Below are positions 1 to 5,029 of a stretch of 5,371 nt of DNA, in pieces. Position 1 is the first letter of the stretch, and the number at the start of each line of letters is the position of its first letter. Made by a program: the position numbers and the translations under genes. The notes beneath the pieces were generated by a model. It worked only from the letters and a program-made list of their open reading frames with translations. It did not search any database and was not told the DNA's origin. Source of the DNA: Gammaproteobacteria bacterium (GTDB taxonomy: Bacteria > Pseudomonadota > Gammaproteobacteria > DSM-26407); assembly GCA_028694565.1 (NCBI GenBank), contig JAQVKR010000216.1, forward strand, positions 1 through 5,371, given 5' to 3'.

Positions 1-400
1 AGCTCTCCCCCGGCTCCAGCTTCAGGGACACGGAGTTCATGCAGAAGCGCCTGCCCGTGGGGGCGGGTCCGTCGTCGAACACGTGGCCGAGGTGGGCGTC
101 GCAGCGGGCGCAGAGCACCTCCACCCGGCGCATGAACAGGCTGCGGTCCTCCTCGAAGCGGACGTTCTGCTCCGCCAGCGGGGCGGTGAAGCTGGGCCAC
201 CCGGTGCCCGAGTCGAACTTGTCCCGGGAGCTGAACAGGGGCTGGCCGCAGCAGGCGCAGTGGTAGGTGCCCGGGATCTTGGTGTCGAAGTACTCGCCGG
301 TAAAGGCCCGTTCGGTGCCCTTCTCGCGGCAGACGCGATACTGGTCCCGGGTCAGGCGCTCGCGCCACTCCGCGTCGGTAAGGACGATCTTGTCGCTCAT
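1..400 (-). CDS. msrB: Peptide-methionine (R)-S-oxide reductase MsrB (3' end cut by window)
   Basis: Reduces methionine-R-sulfoxide in proteins back to methionine. It has no signal peptide, so it should act in the cytoplasm. I translated the minus strand from the ATG at 400 and read 133 residues without a stop before the window edge. MsrB proteins are usually about 130-150 residues, so only a short C-terminal tail is missing. Visible landmarks are the entry motif [12 protein letters not shown] (28-39), zinc-binding pairs C48/C51 and C97/C100, SGTGWPSF (64-71), [12 protein letters not shown] (101-112), and RRFCMNS with the catalytic cysteine at C120. The start at 400 is chosen because GGGGGGAG (407-414) sits 6 bases upstream; the in-frame ATG at 406 would leave no spacing. 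The resolving cysteine often found in SGCGWPSF is Thr66 here. C24 is a possible substitute and C50 is an extra cysteine inside the first zinc pair. It is transcribed divergently from the gene at 601. Family identity is very secure. Confidence 0.97.
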   Translation of the reverse strand, partial: MSDKIVLTDAEWRERLTRDQYRVCREKGTERAFTGEYFDTKIPGTYHCACCGQPLFSSRDKFDSGTGWPSFTAPLAEQNVRFEEDRSLFMRRVEVLCARCDAHLGHVFDDGPAPTGRRFCMNSVSLKLEPGES

Positions 401-440
401 GGGCATCTCCCCCCGGCCGTGTCGGCCGCACGCTGCACAC

Positions 441-459
441 CGCGCACGGGTGGTGCGCG
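441..459. other. Perfect 7-bp inverted repeat (hairpin or operator-like) upstream of msrB
   Basis: CGCGCAC (441-447) and GTGCGCG (453-459) are exact inverted complements separated by a 5-base loop (GGGTG). The repeat lies about 40 bases upstream of the msrB start, so it could form a hairpin in the msrB leader RNA or serve as a protein-binding site. In DNA this GC-rich, a 7-bp repeat can arise by chance, and no function is proven. Confidence 0.3.
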
Positions 460-555
460 AACCTTCGGCAGGTCAACAGGATAGACCATCGGGGGCGCCC
501 CGGGTTCAGTGGGCGAAGCCATGGAAAAGCGCGGGAATTCAGCCCCCGGGGTCTC

Positions 556-564
556 TGTTACAAT
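556..564 (+). promoter_or_regulatory. Likely extended -10 promoter for the 601 gene
   Basis: TGTTACAAT matches the extended -10 consensus TGnTATAAT at all but one position. It lies about 36 bases before the ATG at 601, which would place transcription start near 571 and give a 30-base leader. The -35 region (about 535-541, GAATTCA) is weak, as is common for extended -10 promoters. An AT-rich box standing out in GC-rich flanks supports it. It would also serve the gene at 1010 if the two are co-transcribed. Confidence 0.45.
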
Positions 565-600
565 GCCTCCCACCCGAGAGCTGACGCGGAGAACGCGAGA

Positions 601-942
601 ATGATGCTGGACGTTGTGATCGAGCAGCGGCACCACCCGGTGGAGGTGGGCGCCGAGACGCTGGCCGCAGGGAGCGAATTCTTCGACAAGATGGACCGGG
701 ACATGGACGCCGGCTGGCAGGTGGGCCCGGAGTTCCTGGAGAAGCCGGGGCGGGTGATGCGGGCCCGGATCGCGGCCGACCGGCTGCTGCTGGCGGTGGA
801 GGCGGGCAACGAGGCCATGGTGCAGGGCATGGCGGGCTATATCGTCTCCCGCCTGCCGGAGGTGCGCACGGTGCGCATCGATACCGATGGCGAGCCCCAG
901 AATACCGTCCTGCTGGACGGCCAGGGGCGGGAAATCGACTGA
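601..942 (+). CDS. Small acidic protein of unknown function, 113 aa
   Basis: I do not recognise a named family. The protein is soluble-looking, with no signal peptide, no membrane segment and no cysteine. An N-terminal strand-like stretch (LDVVIEQ, 3-9) is followed by HHPVEVG (11-17). An acidic segment FFDKMDRDMDAGWQVGPEFL (27-46) comes next, then a probable helix rich in Ala/Leu (57-85) with AADRLLLAVEAGNEAM, and a C-terminal part VRTVRIDTDGEPQNTVLLD (88-106). The order of segments suggests a small alpha/beta fold. The start at 601 is supported by GGAGA (588-592) with 8 bases of spacing; a second ATG follows at 604. Codon choice is strongly G/C at third positions, as in the neighbours, so it is very likely a real native gene. 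It precedes the exported thioredoxin-fusion gene by 67 bases on the same strand and may share its transcript. I recall similar short hypothetical proteins in gammaproteobacteria but cannot name a family or function. Confidence 0.8.
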   Translation: MMLDVVIEQRHHPVEVGAETLAAGSEFFDKMDRDMDAGWQVGPEFLEKPGRVMRARIAADRLLLAVEAGNEAMVQGMAGYIVSRLPEVRTVRIDTDGEPQNTVLLDGQGREID

Positions 943-965
943 GGGCCCGGAGCCGTGCCGGGTCC
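943..965 (+). other. 8-bp hairpin between the genes at 601 and 1010
   Basis: GGGCCCGG (943-950) pairs with CCGGGTCC (958-965) through seven Watson-Crick pairs and one G-U pair, around a 7-base loop. It begins directly after the TGA stop at 940-942. No run of T follows, so it is not a standard intrinsic terminator. It could stabilise the upstream message or partly attenuate transcription into the next gene. Confidence 0.35.
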
Positions 966-1009
966 CCCGCGCGGCTGCAGGCATGGATTCCAAGTGGTGA
1001 GGCTGGGTG

Positions 1010-2272
1010 ATGAGAATGGCGGTGCTGCGCCCGATATTGCTGTTGCTGGCCCTCATGGCGGCTTTCACGGTCCGTGCCGGGAGCCTCGAGCTGCCCCTGC
1101 CGGGCGGCGAGAAGATGACGGTCGAGACCTATCCGGCCCCGGGTGACACGCGCATCCTGTGGCTGCCTTCCGAGCATGGCATCGCCGCCCGGCAGCGACC
1201 CACGGCCGAGGGGCTGGCGGGCATGGGGCTCGAGGTCTGGATGCCCGACATCCACCTCGCGCTGCTGCTTTCGCCCGGGCGCGACAGCCTGAAGGAGGTG
1301 CCGGACAGCATCGGCCGGGCGCTGATCGAGGCGGCGGCCGCGGACGGCCGGCGGGTGGTCCTGATGGCCTCCGGGCGCACCGCGCCCCTCGCCCTCGGCG
1401 CCGCCCGGGCCTGGCAGCTGGAGCACCCCGGCGAGCTGGGCCTGCTGGGGGCGGTGCTGCTCCACCCCAATCTCTACGCCGAGACGCCCCAGGGGGGAGC
1501 CGAGGCCCGCTACCTGCCCATCGCCTCGGCGACCAACCTGCCCATCTATATCTTCCAGCCCTCCCTGTCGGCCTCCAGCTGGCATCTGGAGCGCATGACC
1601 GAGCTGTTGGAGCGGGGCGGCAGCAACGTGACGACCCAGATGCTCGAGGAGGTCTCCGACGGCTTCAACCAGCGGCCGGATTTCACGCCGGTGGAGGAGG
1701 CCATCACCCGGCGCCTGCCGGGCCAGGTGCGGCAGGCGTTGTGGATGCTGGAGAGCTACGCCGGGCCGCGCGAGGCCGCTCCGATGCCGGAGCGTGGCGC
1801 CCTGGCCCGGGCTGACGCGCCGCGCAGCCGCCTGCTCAGGCCCTACGCGGCGCAGGGGGCCACCCCGTCCCTGGCCCTGAAGGATCTGGAGGGTGGGGAG
1901 CACGTCCTCGGCGCCCTCGGCGGACAGGTGGTGCTGGTGAATTTCTGGGCCACCTGGTGCCCCCCGTGCGTCAAGGAGATCCCCTCCCTGCAGCGCCTCT
2001 ACGCCGGGCTGCGCGACCGCGGCTTCCAGGTGCTGGCGGTGGACGTGGGGGAGACGGCCGAGACGGTGCGCACCTTCTTGGCGCCCTTCGAGGTGACCTT
2101 TCCGATGCTGATCGACCCCGATGGCGTGGCGCTGAAGGACTGGGAGGTGCACGGCTTCCCCACCAGCTTCGTGGTGGACCGCGCCGGCCGCATCCGCTTC
2201 GCCTTCTTCGGCGCCCTGGAATGGGACGACCCCGAGGTGGTGGCGCAGATCGAGTCGCTGCTCGCGGAGTGA
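1010..2272 (+). CDS. Exported alpha/beta-hydrolase-like protein fused to a TlpA-family thioredoxin domain
   Basis: Predicted periplasmic protein of 420 residues. Residues 1-23 form a signal peptide (Arg-containing start, hydrophobic core 8-20, cleavage probably after VRA) with no lipobox. Residues about 24-245 resemble an alpha/beta-hydrolase fold: LWLPSEHG (50-57), VWMPDIH (76-82), VVLMASGRTA (116-125) where the nucleophile elbow would lie, LLGAVLLHPNLY (145-156), and LPIYIFQPSLS (177-187). The elbow does not fit GxSxG, so catalysis is doubtful. An Ala/Arg/Pro-rich linker (about 246-282) leads to a TlpA/ResA-type domain (283-420) with NFWATWCPPC (C317, C320), the cis-proline motif GFPT (P384) and VVDRAGRI. 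These two cysteines are the only ones in the protein. Family members act as periplasmic thiol-disulfide reductases, for instance in cytochrome c maturation, but the partner here is unknown and no cytochrome gene is visible. ATG 1010 is favoured by GAGG (999-1002) at 7-base spacing; GTG 1007 and ATG 1016 are in frame. The thioredoxin domain is certain, the hydrolase-like half is an inference. Confidence 0.9.
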   Translation: MRMAVLRPILLLLALMAAFTVRAGSLELPLPGGEKMTVETYPAPGDTRILWLPSEHGIAARQRPTAEGLAGMGLEVWMPDIHLALLLSPGRDSLKEVPDSIGRALIEAAAADGRRVVLMASGRTAPLALGAARAWQLEHPGELGLLGAVLLHPNLYAETPQGGAEARYLPIASATNLPIYIFQPSLSASSWHLERMTELLERGGSNVTTQMLEEVSDGFNQRPDFTPVEEAITRRLPGQVRQALWMLESYAGPREAAPMPERGALARADAPRSRLLRPYAAQGATPSLALKDLEGGEHVLGALGGQVVLVNFWATWCPPCVKEIPSLQRLYAGLRDRGFQVLAVDVGETAETVRTFLAPFEVTFPMLIDPDGVALKDWEVHGFPTSFVVDRAGRIRFAFFGALEWDDPEVVAQIESLLAE

Positions 2273-2311
2273 TCCGCGGGCAAGCGTGTCGTCGAGACTT
2301 TAAAAGACTTG

Positions 2312-2331
2312 ATGGACAGGATTGACAGGAT
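2312..2331 (+). repeat. CAGGAT-type dispersed repeat, left copy
   Basis: ATGGACAGGATTGACAGGAT contains two CAGGAT units spaced 9 bases apart (starting at 2317 and 2326). It matches the reverse complement of 3631-3650 at 19 of 20 positions, so the two form an inverted pair around acpH and the DUF1289 gene. I have seen similar CAGGATT-rich stretches in intergenic regions of many bacteria; what they do is not known to me. Confidence 0.75.
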
Positions 2332-2408
2332 GCATCCCCCGCGGAGGGCACCGATTGTACCGATGTCCATGACAGGGAAATGACCTGCCGATCCGGTGGC
2401 GAGCGGCC

Positions 2409-2418
2409 GTTCCGGAAC
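2409..2418. repeat. 10-bp perfect palindrome
   Basis: GTTCCGGAAC reads the same on both strands, and GGAAC recurs at 2423-2427. It lies about 130 bases upstream of acpH. It could be an operator half-site arrangement, but nothing ties it to a regulator and chance is a fair explanation. Confidence 0.3.
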
Positions 2419-2509
2419 CAGAGGAACTGCTTAATGGTGTGAACATTGGCTGGCGCAGTTACCTGTCGAGCGGTGATGAACGCTGTTCAGCGGATACGGA
2501 GTCTTTTTG

Positions 2510-2522
2510 AATCCTGTCTATT
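2510..2522 (-). repeat. Partial CAGGATT-type repeat just upstream of acpH
   Basis: AATCCTGTCTATT matches AATCCTGTCCATT at 3639-3651 at 12 of 13 positions, in the same orientation, and is inverted relative to the copy at 2312-2331. It ends 24 bases before the acpH start, so it would lie in the acpH leader or core promoter. Confidence 0.55.
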
Positions 2523-2546
2523 AATAAGCTTCTGCAAAGCAAGATC

Positions 2547-3146
2547 ATGAATTATCTCGCCCACGTGGTGCTGGCCGGGCCGGATCCGGAGGCGCGGCTC
2601 GGAAATTTTCTCGGCGACTTCGTCACCGGCACCCTGGCGGGACTGCGCGGGCGCTACCCCGCGGCGGTACTCGCCGGCATCGCCCTGCACCGGCGCATCG
2701 ACGCCTGGACCGATGCCCATCCGCGCCATCGCGCCAGCTGCGCCCGCATCCACCCGCAGCGCCGGCGGCTGGCGGGGGTGATCGTGGACGTGGGCTACGA
2801 TCACGTCCTCACGCGCCGCTGGGAGCGGCACGTGGGGGAGGCGCGGGAGGGGTTCATAGCCGCTTTCTACCGGCTGCTGGAGGAGAACCGGGAACTGCTG
2901 CCGGAACGGCTCTCCCGCCACCTGTCCCGGCTCGTCGGCGAGAACTGGCTCGGCTGCTACGGCGACCGCGACGGCCTCGGCGTCACCTTCACGCGCATGT
3001 CCCGGCGCCTGCGCCGCCCGGAGCTGCTGGTGGGGGCGGAGGCGGAGGTGGCGCGGCACTACGATGCGCTGGAGGCCGATTTCGAGGCCTTTTTCCCGGA
3101 GCTGCGGACGCGGGTCCAGGCGTGGCAGGCGGAGGCGGGCTCATGA
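2547..3146 (+). CDS. acpH: Acyl carrier protein phosphodiesterase AcpH (DUF479 family)
   Basis: Removes the 4'-phosphopantetheine prosthetic group from holo-ACP to give apo-ACP, a metal-dependent cytoplasmic reaction in turnover of the fatty-acid carrier. The 199 residues match the usual length (E. coli AcpH is about 193). Family landmarks run in order: MNYLAH at the N-terminus, LGNFLGDFV (18-26), GIALHRRIDAWTDAHP (44-59) with H48, D52, D56 and H58, and VIVDVGYDHVLTRRW (78-92) with D81, D85 and H86. These His/Asp clusters fit the HD-like metal site described for the family. The start is fixed by the conserved MNYLAH beginning; the Shine-Dalgarno signal is weak (only AAGCAAGA upstream), which suggests modest translation. 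It overlaps the following DUF1289 gene by four bases, so the two are probably translationally coupled. No ACP or fatty-acid gene lies in the window. Confidence 0.93.
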   Translation: MNYLAHVVLAGPDPEARLGNFLGDFVTGTLAGLRGRYPAAVLAGIALHRRIDAWTDAHPRHRASCARIHPQRRRLAGVIVDVGYDHVLTRRWERHVGEAREGFIAAFYRLLEENRELLPERLSRHLSRLVGENWLGCYGDRDGLGVTFTRMSRRLRRPELLVGAEAEVARHYDALEADFEAFFPELRTRVQAWQAEAGS

Positions 3147-3355
3147 GCAGGCCCCGGGGCCCGGCGTCCTCCCCCTGCGTGGGCATCTGCACCCTCGACC
3201 CGGAGCGGCGCTACTGTACCGGCTGCCTGCGCACCCTCGGCGAGATCGCCGGCTGGAGCGGCATGGGCCCGGCCGAGCGCGAGGCGGTATGGGCCGCCCT
3301 TGAGGTGCGGAAGAAACGGGACCGGCCGGAATGGATAGGCGCCGGCGGGGCGTGA
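3143..3355 (+). CDS. DUF1289 family small cysteine-motif protein, 70 aa
   Basis: The protein has the DUF1289 signature SPCVGICTLDPERRYCTGC (10-28), giving the spacing C-x3-C-x8-C-x2-C with C12, C16, C25 and C28. The family's LRTLGEIAGWSGM (29-41) and a following short helix (AEREAVWAAL) complete it. Four cysteines in this layout suggest binding of zinc or an iron-sulfur cluster, but the role of the family is not established. The start at 3143 is preferred because GGAGG (3131-3135) lies 7 bases upstream and the ATG overlaps the acpH stop as ATGA; an upstream in-frame ATG at 3122 would add seven residues without this signal. The C-terminus is basic, then Gly/Ala-rich. Length and composition are normal for the family. 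Pairing with acpH suggests shared expression, not necessarily a shared pathway. Confidence 0.92.
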   Translation: MSRPRGPASSPCVGICTLDPERRYCTGCLRTLGEIAGWSGMGPAEREAVWAALEVRKKRDRPEWIGAGGA

Positions 3356-3406
3356 CTCCGGCCCAGGCGCCATTGCCGCGGACGCTGCTCCATTCGGTGT
3401 TCGGCG

Positions 3407-3430
3407 CCAAGACGCGAAGACACGAAGGGT
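3407..3430 (+). repeat. Short 8-nt periodic repeat (AAGAC type)
   Basis: Three consecutive octamers, CCAAGACG, CGAAGACA and CGAAGGGT, share the core CnAAGac with a strict 8-base period; the third is degenerate. Sequences of this general kind (runs of AAGACGC/AAGACAC) occur in intergenic regions of many unrelated bacteria. It lies 51 bases after the DUF1289 stop. It is not CRISPR-like, since there are no spacers. Confidence 0.55.
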
Positions 3431-3610
3431 GAGAGGTGTTTTTGGTTGGGCGGGATGTCCAGTGAAGGGAACGTGCGGAGATTCCTGCGCCTGTGCTTGT
3501 TCGTGTTCCGTGAGGTGTATTGCGGGAAAGGGCGGATCCCCTTGTTGGGAATGAACCCGGTGTGTTGGTAGCGTGCACGATTCAGAATATTTGTTCCGTC
3601 CTTTCGCATC

Positions 3611-3651
3611 AATCCTGTGAGTCCTGAAAAATCCTGTTAATCCTGTCCATT
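3611..3651 (-). repeat. CAGGATT-type periodic repeat, right copy
   Basis: Four TCCTG cores on the plus strand begin at 3613, 3622, 3632 and 3641, spaced 9, 10 and 9 bases, so the units recur about once per helical turn. The segment 3631-3650 is the inverted 19-of-20 match to 2312-2331. It ends 17 bases from the serB stop, on the serB 3' side. Confidence 0.75.
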
Positions 3652-3667
3652 CGCTGTTGCCGGATCG

Positions 3668-4885
3668 TTACGCCCGCAGGTCGCGGTCGCGCATGCCGAT
3701 GAGGTAGAGCAGGGCGTCGAGGCCCAGGGTGGAAATGGCGTGGCGGGCGCTGGCGCGCACCAGGGGCTTGGCGTGGAAGGCCACGCCGAGGCCGGCGCTG
3801 CGCAGCATGGGCAGGTCGTTGGCGCCGTCGCCCACGGCGATCACCTGCTCCAGGTCGATCTCCTCCGCCGCGGCGATCTCCCGCAGCAGCTCGGCCTTGC
3901 GCTCGCCGTCGACGATGGCTCCCACCACGTTGCCGGTCAGCCTGCCGTCGGCGATCTCCAGTTCGTTGGCGTGGACGTGGTCGATGCCGAGCCGGCGCTG
4001 CAGGCATTCGCCGAAGTAGGTGAAGCCGCCGGAGATGACGGCGGTCCGGTAGCCGAGGTGGCGCAGGTTGCGGATCAGCCGCTCGGCCCCCTCGGTGAGC
4101 TGCAGCCGTCCGGCCACCCGCTCGAGCACCGCGACGTCGAGCCCGCGCAGCAGCGCCAGGCGCCGGCGCAGGCTCTCGCGGAAATCGATCTCCCCGCGCA
4201 TGGCCGCCGCGGTGATGGCGGCCACCTGGTCCATGACGCCCGCCTCGCGGCCGAGCTCGTCGATCACCTCCTGCTGGATCAGGGTGGAGTCCATGTCGAA
4301 CACCACCAGGCGGCGGTTGCGCCGGTAGGGCGTGTCCTCCTGGAAGGCGATGTCCACGCCCACCTCCTGGGCGATGGTCATGAATTCCCCCTTCAGCGCA
4401 TCCGCATCCGGCGGCTGGCCGCGCACGGAGAGCTCGATGCAGGCCCGGCCGGGGCCGGCATCCTTCCGCTGCAGGGAGCGGCGGCCGGAGAGGCGCTTGA
4501 TGTCGTCGATGTTCAGCCCGCTGGCGGTGATGGCCGCGGCGATGGGCTGGAGCTGGGCGGCGGTGAGGGCGCGGCCGATCACGGTGATGATGTAGCGCGC
4601 CTTGCCCTGCTCCCGCACCCAGCCCTCGTAGGCGTCGCCGCCCACCGGCACGAAACGCAGGTGCATGCCGTGGGCGTGGACGTGGAACAGGATGTCCTTG
4701 AGGATGGGCGAGTTCTCCGCCGTGTCCGGTATCTCCACCAGGATGCCCAGCGACAGGGTGTCGTGGATTACCGCCTGGCCCATGTCCAGGATGTTCACGT
4801 CGTACTCGGCGAGGATGCCCATCAGCGATGAGGTGAGCCCGGGCTTGTCGTTGCCGGAGATCTGGATCAGGACGATTTCGCTCAT
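3668..4885 (-). CDS. serB: Phosphoserine phosphatase SerB with two ACT domains
   Basis: Hydrolyses O-phospho-L-serine to L-serine and phosphate, the last step of serine synthesis, in the cytoplasm with Mg2+. The 405 residues hold two ACT domains (about 4-82 and 96-175) and a HAD phosphatase domain (about 191-395). ACT domain 1 opens with VLIQISGNDKPGLTSSLMGI; ACT domains commonly bind amino acids, so feedback by serine is plausible. HAD motif I is VVFDMDSTL with nucleophile D197 and D199. Motif II is ISGGFTYF (S285), the lysine is K330, and motif IV is VGDGANDLPM with D353 and D357. All catalytic residues are present. The length fits the long SerB form of pseudomonads and many gammaproteobacteria rather than the roughly 320-residue E. 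coli form. ATG 4885 begins the conserved ACT strand and has GAGAAG-type purines just upstream. The next gene upstream on the same strand ends 144 bases away, and a promoter candidate lies between, so serB is probably transcribed on its own. Confidence 0.97.
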   Translation of the reverse strand: MSEIVLIQISGNDKPGLTSSLMGILAEYDVNILDMGQAVIHDTLSLGILVEIPDTAENSPILKDILFHVHAHGMHLRFVPVGGDAYEGWVREQGKARYIITVIGRALTAAQLQPIAAAITASGLNIDDIKRLSGRRSLQRKDAGPGRACIELSVRGQPPDADALKGEFMTIAQEVGVDIAFQEDTPYRRNRRLVVFDMDSTLIQQEVIDELGREAGVMDQVAAITAAAMRGEIDFRESLRRRLALLRGLDVAVLERVAGRLQLTEGAERLIRNLRHLGYRTAVISGGFTYFGECLQRRLGIDHVHANELEIADGRLTGNVVGAIVDGERKAELLREIAAAEEIDLEQVIAVGDGANDLPMLRSAGLGVAFHAKPLVRASARHAISTLGLDALLYLIGMRDRDLRA

Positions 4886-4941
4886 GGGCTTCTCTGGAAC
4901 CTGGGCGTTGCGGGGTGAGCCGGGTCAGGGCGGCGGCGCAT
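4882..4941 (-). other. Possible 19-codon upstream reading frame overlapping the serB start
   Basis: An ATG at 4941 opens a frame encoding MRRRPDPAHPATPRFQRSP that ends with a TGA overlapping the serB ATG as ATGA, the layout of translational coupling. It contains only one Ser codon, so it does not look like a serine attenuation peptide. If transcription starts near 4944 as the promoter suggests, the message would be almost leaderless and without a Shine-Dalgarno sequence. Chance is quite possible. Confidence 0.2.
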
Positions 4942-4950
4942 GACCGCCCC

Positions 4951-4959
4951 AATATACCA
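4951..4959 (-). promoter_or_regulatory. Likely extended -10 promoter for serB
   Basis: On the minus strand this reads TGGTATATT, matching the extended -10 form TGnTATAAT at all but one position. It is an isolated AT-rich box in very GC-rich surroundings. Transcription would start near 4944 and leave a leader of roughly 58 bases before the serB ATG. The -35 position at 17-base spacing (CACGAT) is a poor match, which extended -10 promoters tolerate. Confidence 0.5.
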
Positions 4960-5029
4960 GCATCGTGACCGGGATCGTGGCGGTGGGGCCGCTGCCGGGG
5001 CCGGGGCGCGGGAACGGCGCCGCCGGCGA

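Larger units (their letters stand above)
401..600. other. Divergent intergenic region between msrB and the gene at 601
   Basis: This 200-base non-coding stretch must hold the promoters of both msrB (leftward) and the gene at 601 (rightward). It carries the msrB Shine-Dalgarno sequence, a 7-bp hairpin in the msrB leader, and a rightward extended -10 element, each listed separately. I could not find a convincing -35/-10 pair for msrB on the minus strand. TTGACC (complement of 471-476) resembles a -35 box but has no matching -10 at proper spacing. Confidence 0.6.
2273..2546. other. Non-coding region with dispersed repeats upstream of acpH
   Basis: This 274-base stretch has no supported gene and is visibly less GC-rich than the flanking genes. 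It holds a CAGGAT-type repeat (2312-2331), a partial copy in the opposite orientation (2510-2522), a 10-bp perfect palindrome GTTCCGGAAC (2409-2418), and the hairpin CGCTG-TT-CAGCG (2481-2492). I found no intrinsic terminator for the gene ending at 2272 and no convincing -35/-10 pair for acpH. TATTAAT (2519-2525) is a possible -10 but lacks a -35 partner. Confidence 0.6.
3356..3667. other. Non-coding repeat-bearing region between convergent genes
   Basis: This 312-base stretch lies between the 3' ends of the DUF1289 gene (plus) and serB (minus). It is less GC-rich than the genes, especially from about 3425 on. It contains an 8-nt periodic repeat (3407-3430) and a CAGGATT-type repeat (3611-3651), described separately. 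Open frames across it on the minus strand have no ribosome-binding site, cross the repeats and give low-complexity peptides, so I do not call them genes. I see no stem followed by a T-run that would act as an intrinsic terminator for either gene. The middle part (about 3431-3610) holds nothing I can identify. Confidence 0.65.

Noticed and set aside
539..2152. Long minus-strand open frame (537 codons) opposite the 601 and 1010 genes
   Set aside because: Its peptide is rich in Arg, Gly, Pro, Gln and His with no recognisable domain, as expected of the antisense of GC-rich genes. The plus-strand genes have domains, signal peptide and ribosome-binding sites.
2312..2383. 23-codon frame starting inside the CAGGAT repeat (MDRIDRMHPPRR...)
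   Set aside because: No Shine-Dalgarno sequence upstream, and its first third is the dispersed repeat itself, so it is most likely an accident.
2273..2546. Intrinsic terminator after the thioredoxin-fusion gene
   Set aside because: Short stems exist, but none is followed directly by a T-run; TTTTT at 2504-2508 is 11 bases beyond the CGCTG-TT-CAGCG stem.
3211..3612. Minus-strand frame across the gap between DUF1289 and serB
   Set aside because: It runs through repeat sequence and into the DUF1289 gene, has no ribosome-binding site, and gives no recognisable protein.
3407..3651. Repeats in the gap as a possible CRISPR array
   Set aside because: Units are 8-10 bases, directly adjacent, with no spacers of 25-40 bases and no cas genes.
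3740..4831. 363-codon plus-strand frame antisense to serB
   Set aside because: Peptide dominated by Gly, Ala, Val, His and Asp without domains; an antisense shadow of serB.
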